A stretch of DNA of 64,000 nucleotides from Macrostomum hystrix (taxonomy: Eukaryota; Platyhelminthes; Macrostomidae). The stretch spans positions 8,285,501 through 8,349,500 of the forward strand of contig CATNEN010000029.1 of the NCBI GenBank assembly GCA_950097015.1. The letters are read 5' to 3'. Both the position numbers and the translations under genes were made by a program. The notes under the pieces are model-generated. The model did no database searches. It saw only the letters and a program-made list of their open reading frames with translations, and had not been told where the DNA came from. Shown here one piece after another: positions 63,541 through 64,000 of this stretch (positions are counted from its first letter, which is position 1; every line of letters starts with the position of its first letter).

Positions 63541-64000
63541 TCACAATATCCCAATCCATCTCACAATATCCCAATCCCTCTCACAATATCCCAATCCCTC
63601 TCACAATATCCCAATTCATCTCACAATATCCCAATCCATCTCACAATATCCCAATCCCTCTCACAATATCCCCAATCCATCTCACAATATCCCAATTCAT
63701 CTCACAATATCCCAACCCATCTCACAATATCCCAATCCCTCTCACAATATCCCAACCCATCTCACAATATCCCAATCCCTCTCACAATATCCCAATCCAT
63801 CTCACAATATCCCAATTCATCTCACAATATCCCAACCCATCTCACAATATCCCAATCCCTCTCACAATATCCCCAATCCATCTCACAATATCCCAATTCA
63901 TCTCACAATATCCCAACCCATCTCACAATATCCCAATCCCTCTCACAATATCCCAATCCATCTCACAATATCCCAATTCATCTCACAATATCCCAACCCA
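63541..64000. repeat. 18-bp minisatellite, runs off the window
   Basis: Unit ctcacaatatcccaatcc, with ccc/cca, attca and accca variants in recurring order. This suggests a higher-order block of roughly 200 bp. It is truncated by the window end. It resembles the array at 62,335 in composition but has a different period. Confidence 0.95.

Overview
The window is nuclear DNA of an invertebrate animal. It carries spliced genes with GT-AG introns and GC-rich, third-position-biased exons in AT-rich non-coding DNA, and it includes an innexin, the gap-junction family of protostomes. More than twenty unrelated minisatellites, tRNA-derived SINEs, hAT/MULE-type non-autonomous transposons and a Helitron relic fill the rest. 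A flatworm, perhaps a repeat-rich free-living macrostomid, is my best guess. That is inference; no species-specific marker was identified.

Layout, left to right. 1-2.4 kb: minisatellite and gene-free DNA. 2.45-4.8 kb (-): two-exon innexin with a MITE and a SINE in its intron. 5.5-6.0 kb (-): tentative small membrane protein whose tail is a translated minisatellite. 6-14 kb: minisatellites, a SINE, a retrotransposon RNase H relic and a hAT-like MITE with a minisatellite interior. 14.2-14.6 kb (-): AP-2 sigma subunit, intact. 16.4-17.8 kb (-): TFAM-like mitochondrial HMG protein. 20.4-25.8 kb (-): five-exon acyl-CoA synthetase of the ACSF2/4-coumarate ligase type. 22,245-37,716: a direct tandem duplication with a 7,736-bp period. 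It repeats the synthetase 5' exons plus a 272-bp MITE, a MULE-like fold-back element, a Helitron helicase fragment and a hAT MITE. The right copy of the synthetase lacks its 3' end. 38-42 kb: AT-rich DNA with one possible orphan exon and a decayed Ty3/gypsy integrase. 42.2-45.2 kb (+): three-exon adenosine kinase with CAGGTG-rich minisatellites in intron 2 and just downstream. 47.2-49.4 kb (+): unrecognised coiled-coil protein with a long 8-residue tandem repeat. 50.7-57.8 kb (+): a 12-exon gene for a 1,212-residue protein joining a hillarin/KY-type transglutaminase-like region to a C-terminal region resembling the dynein stalk and microtubule-binding domain. 58.5-60.4 kb (-): intronless 615-residue orphan. 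61.1-62.3 kb (-): two orphan exons. The right edge is minisatellite.

The genes do not form a pathway. They are ordinary, independently transcribed housekeeping or structural genes: gap junction, clathrin-mediated endocytosis, mtDNA maintenance, acyl-CoA activation, purine salvage and cytoskeleton. The most notable items are the KY/dynein-stalk chimera with a degraded catalytic site, the near-perfect tandem duplication, and the evidence that minisatellites arise inside MITEs and occupy most introns. Exon boundaries were worked out by hand from splice consensus and reading phase; no search or alignment program was run.
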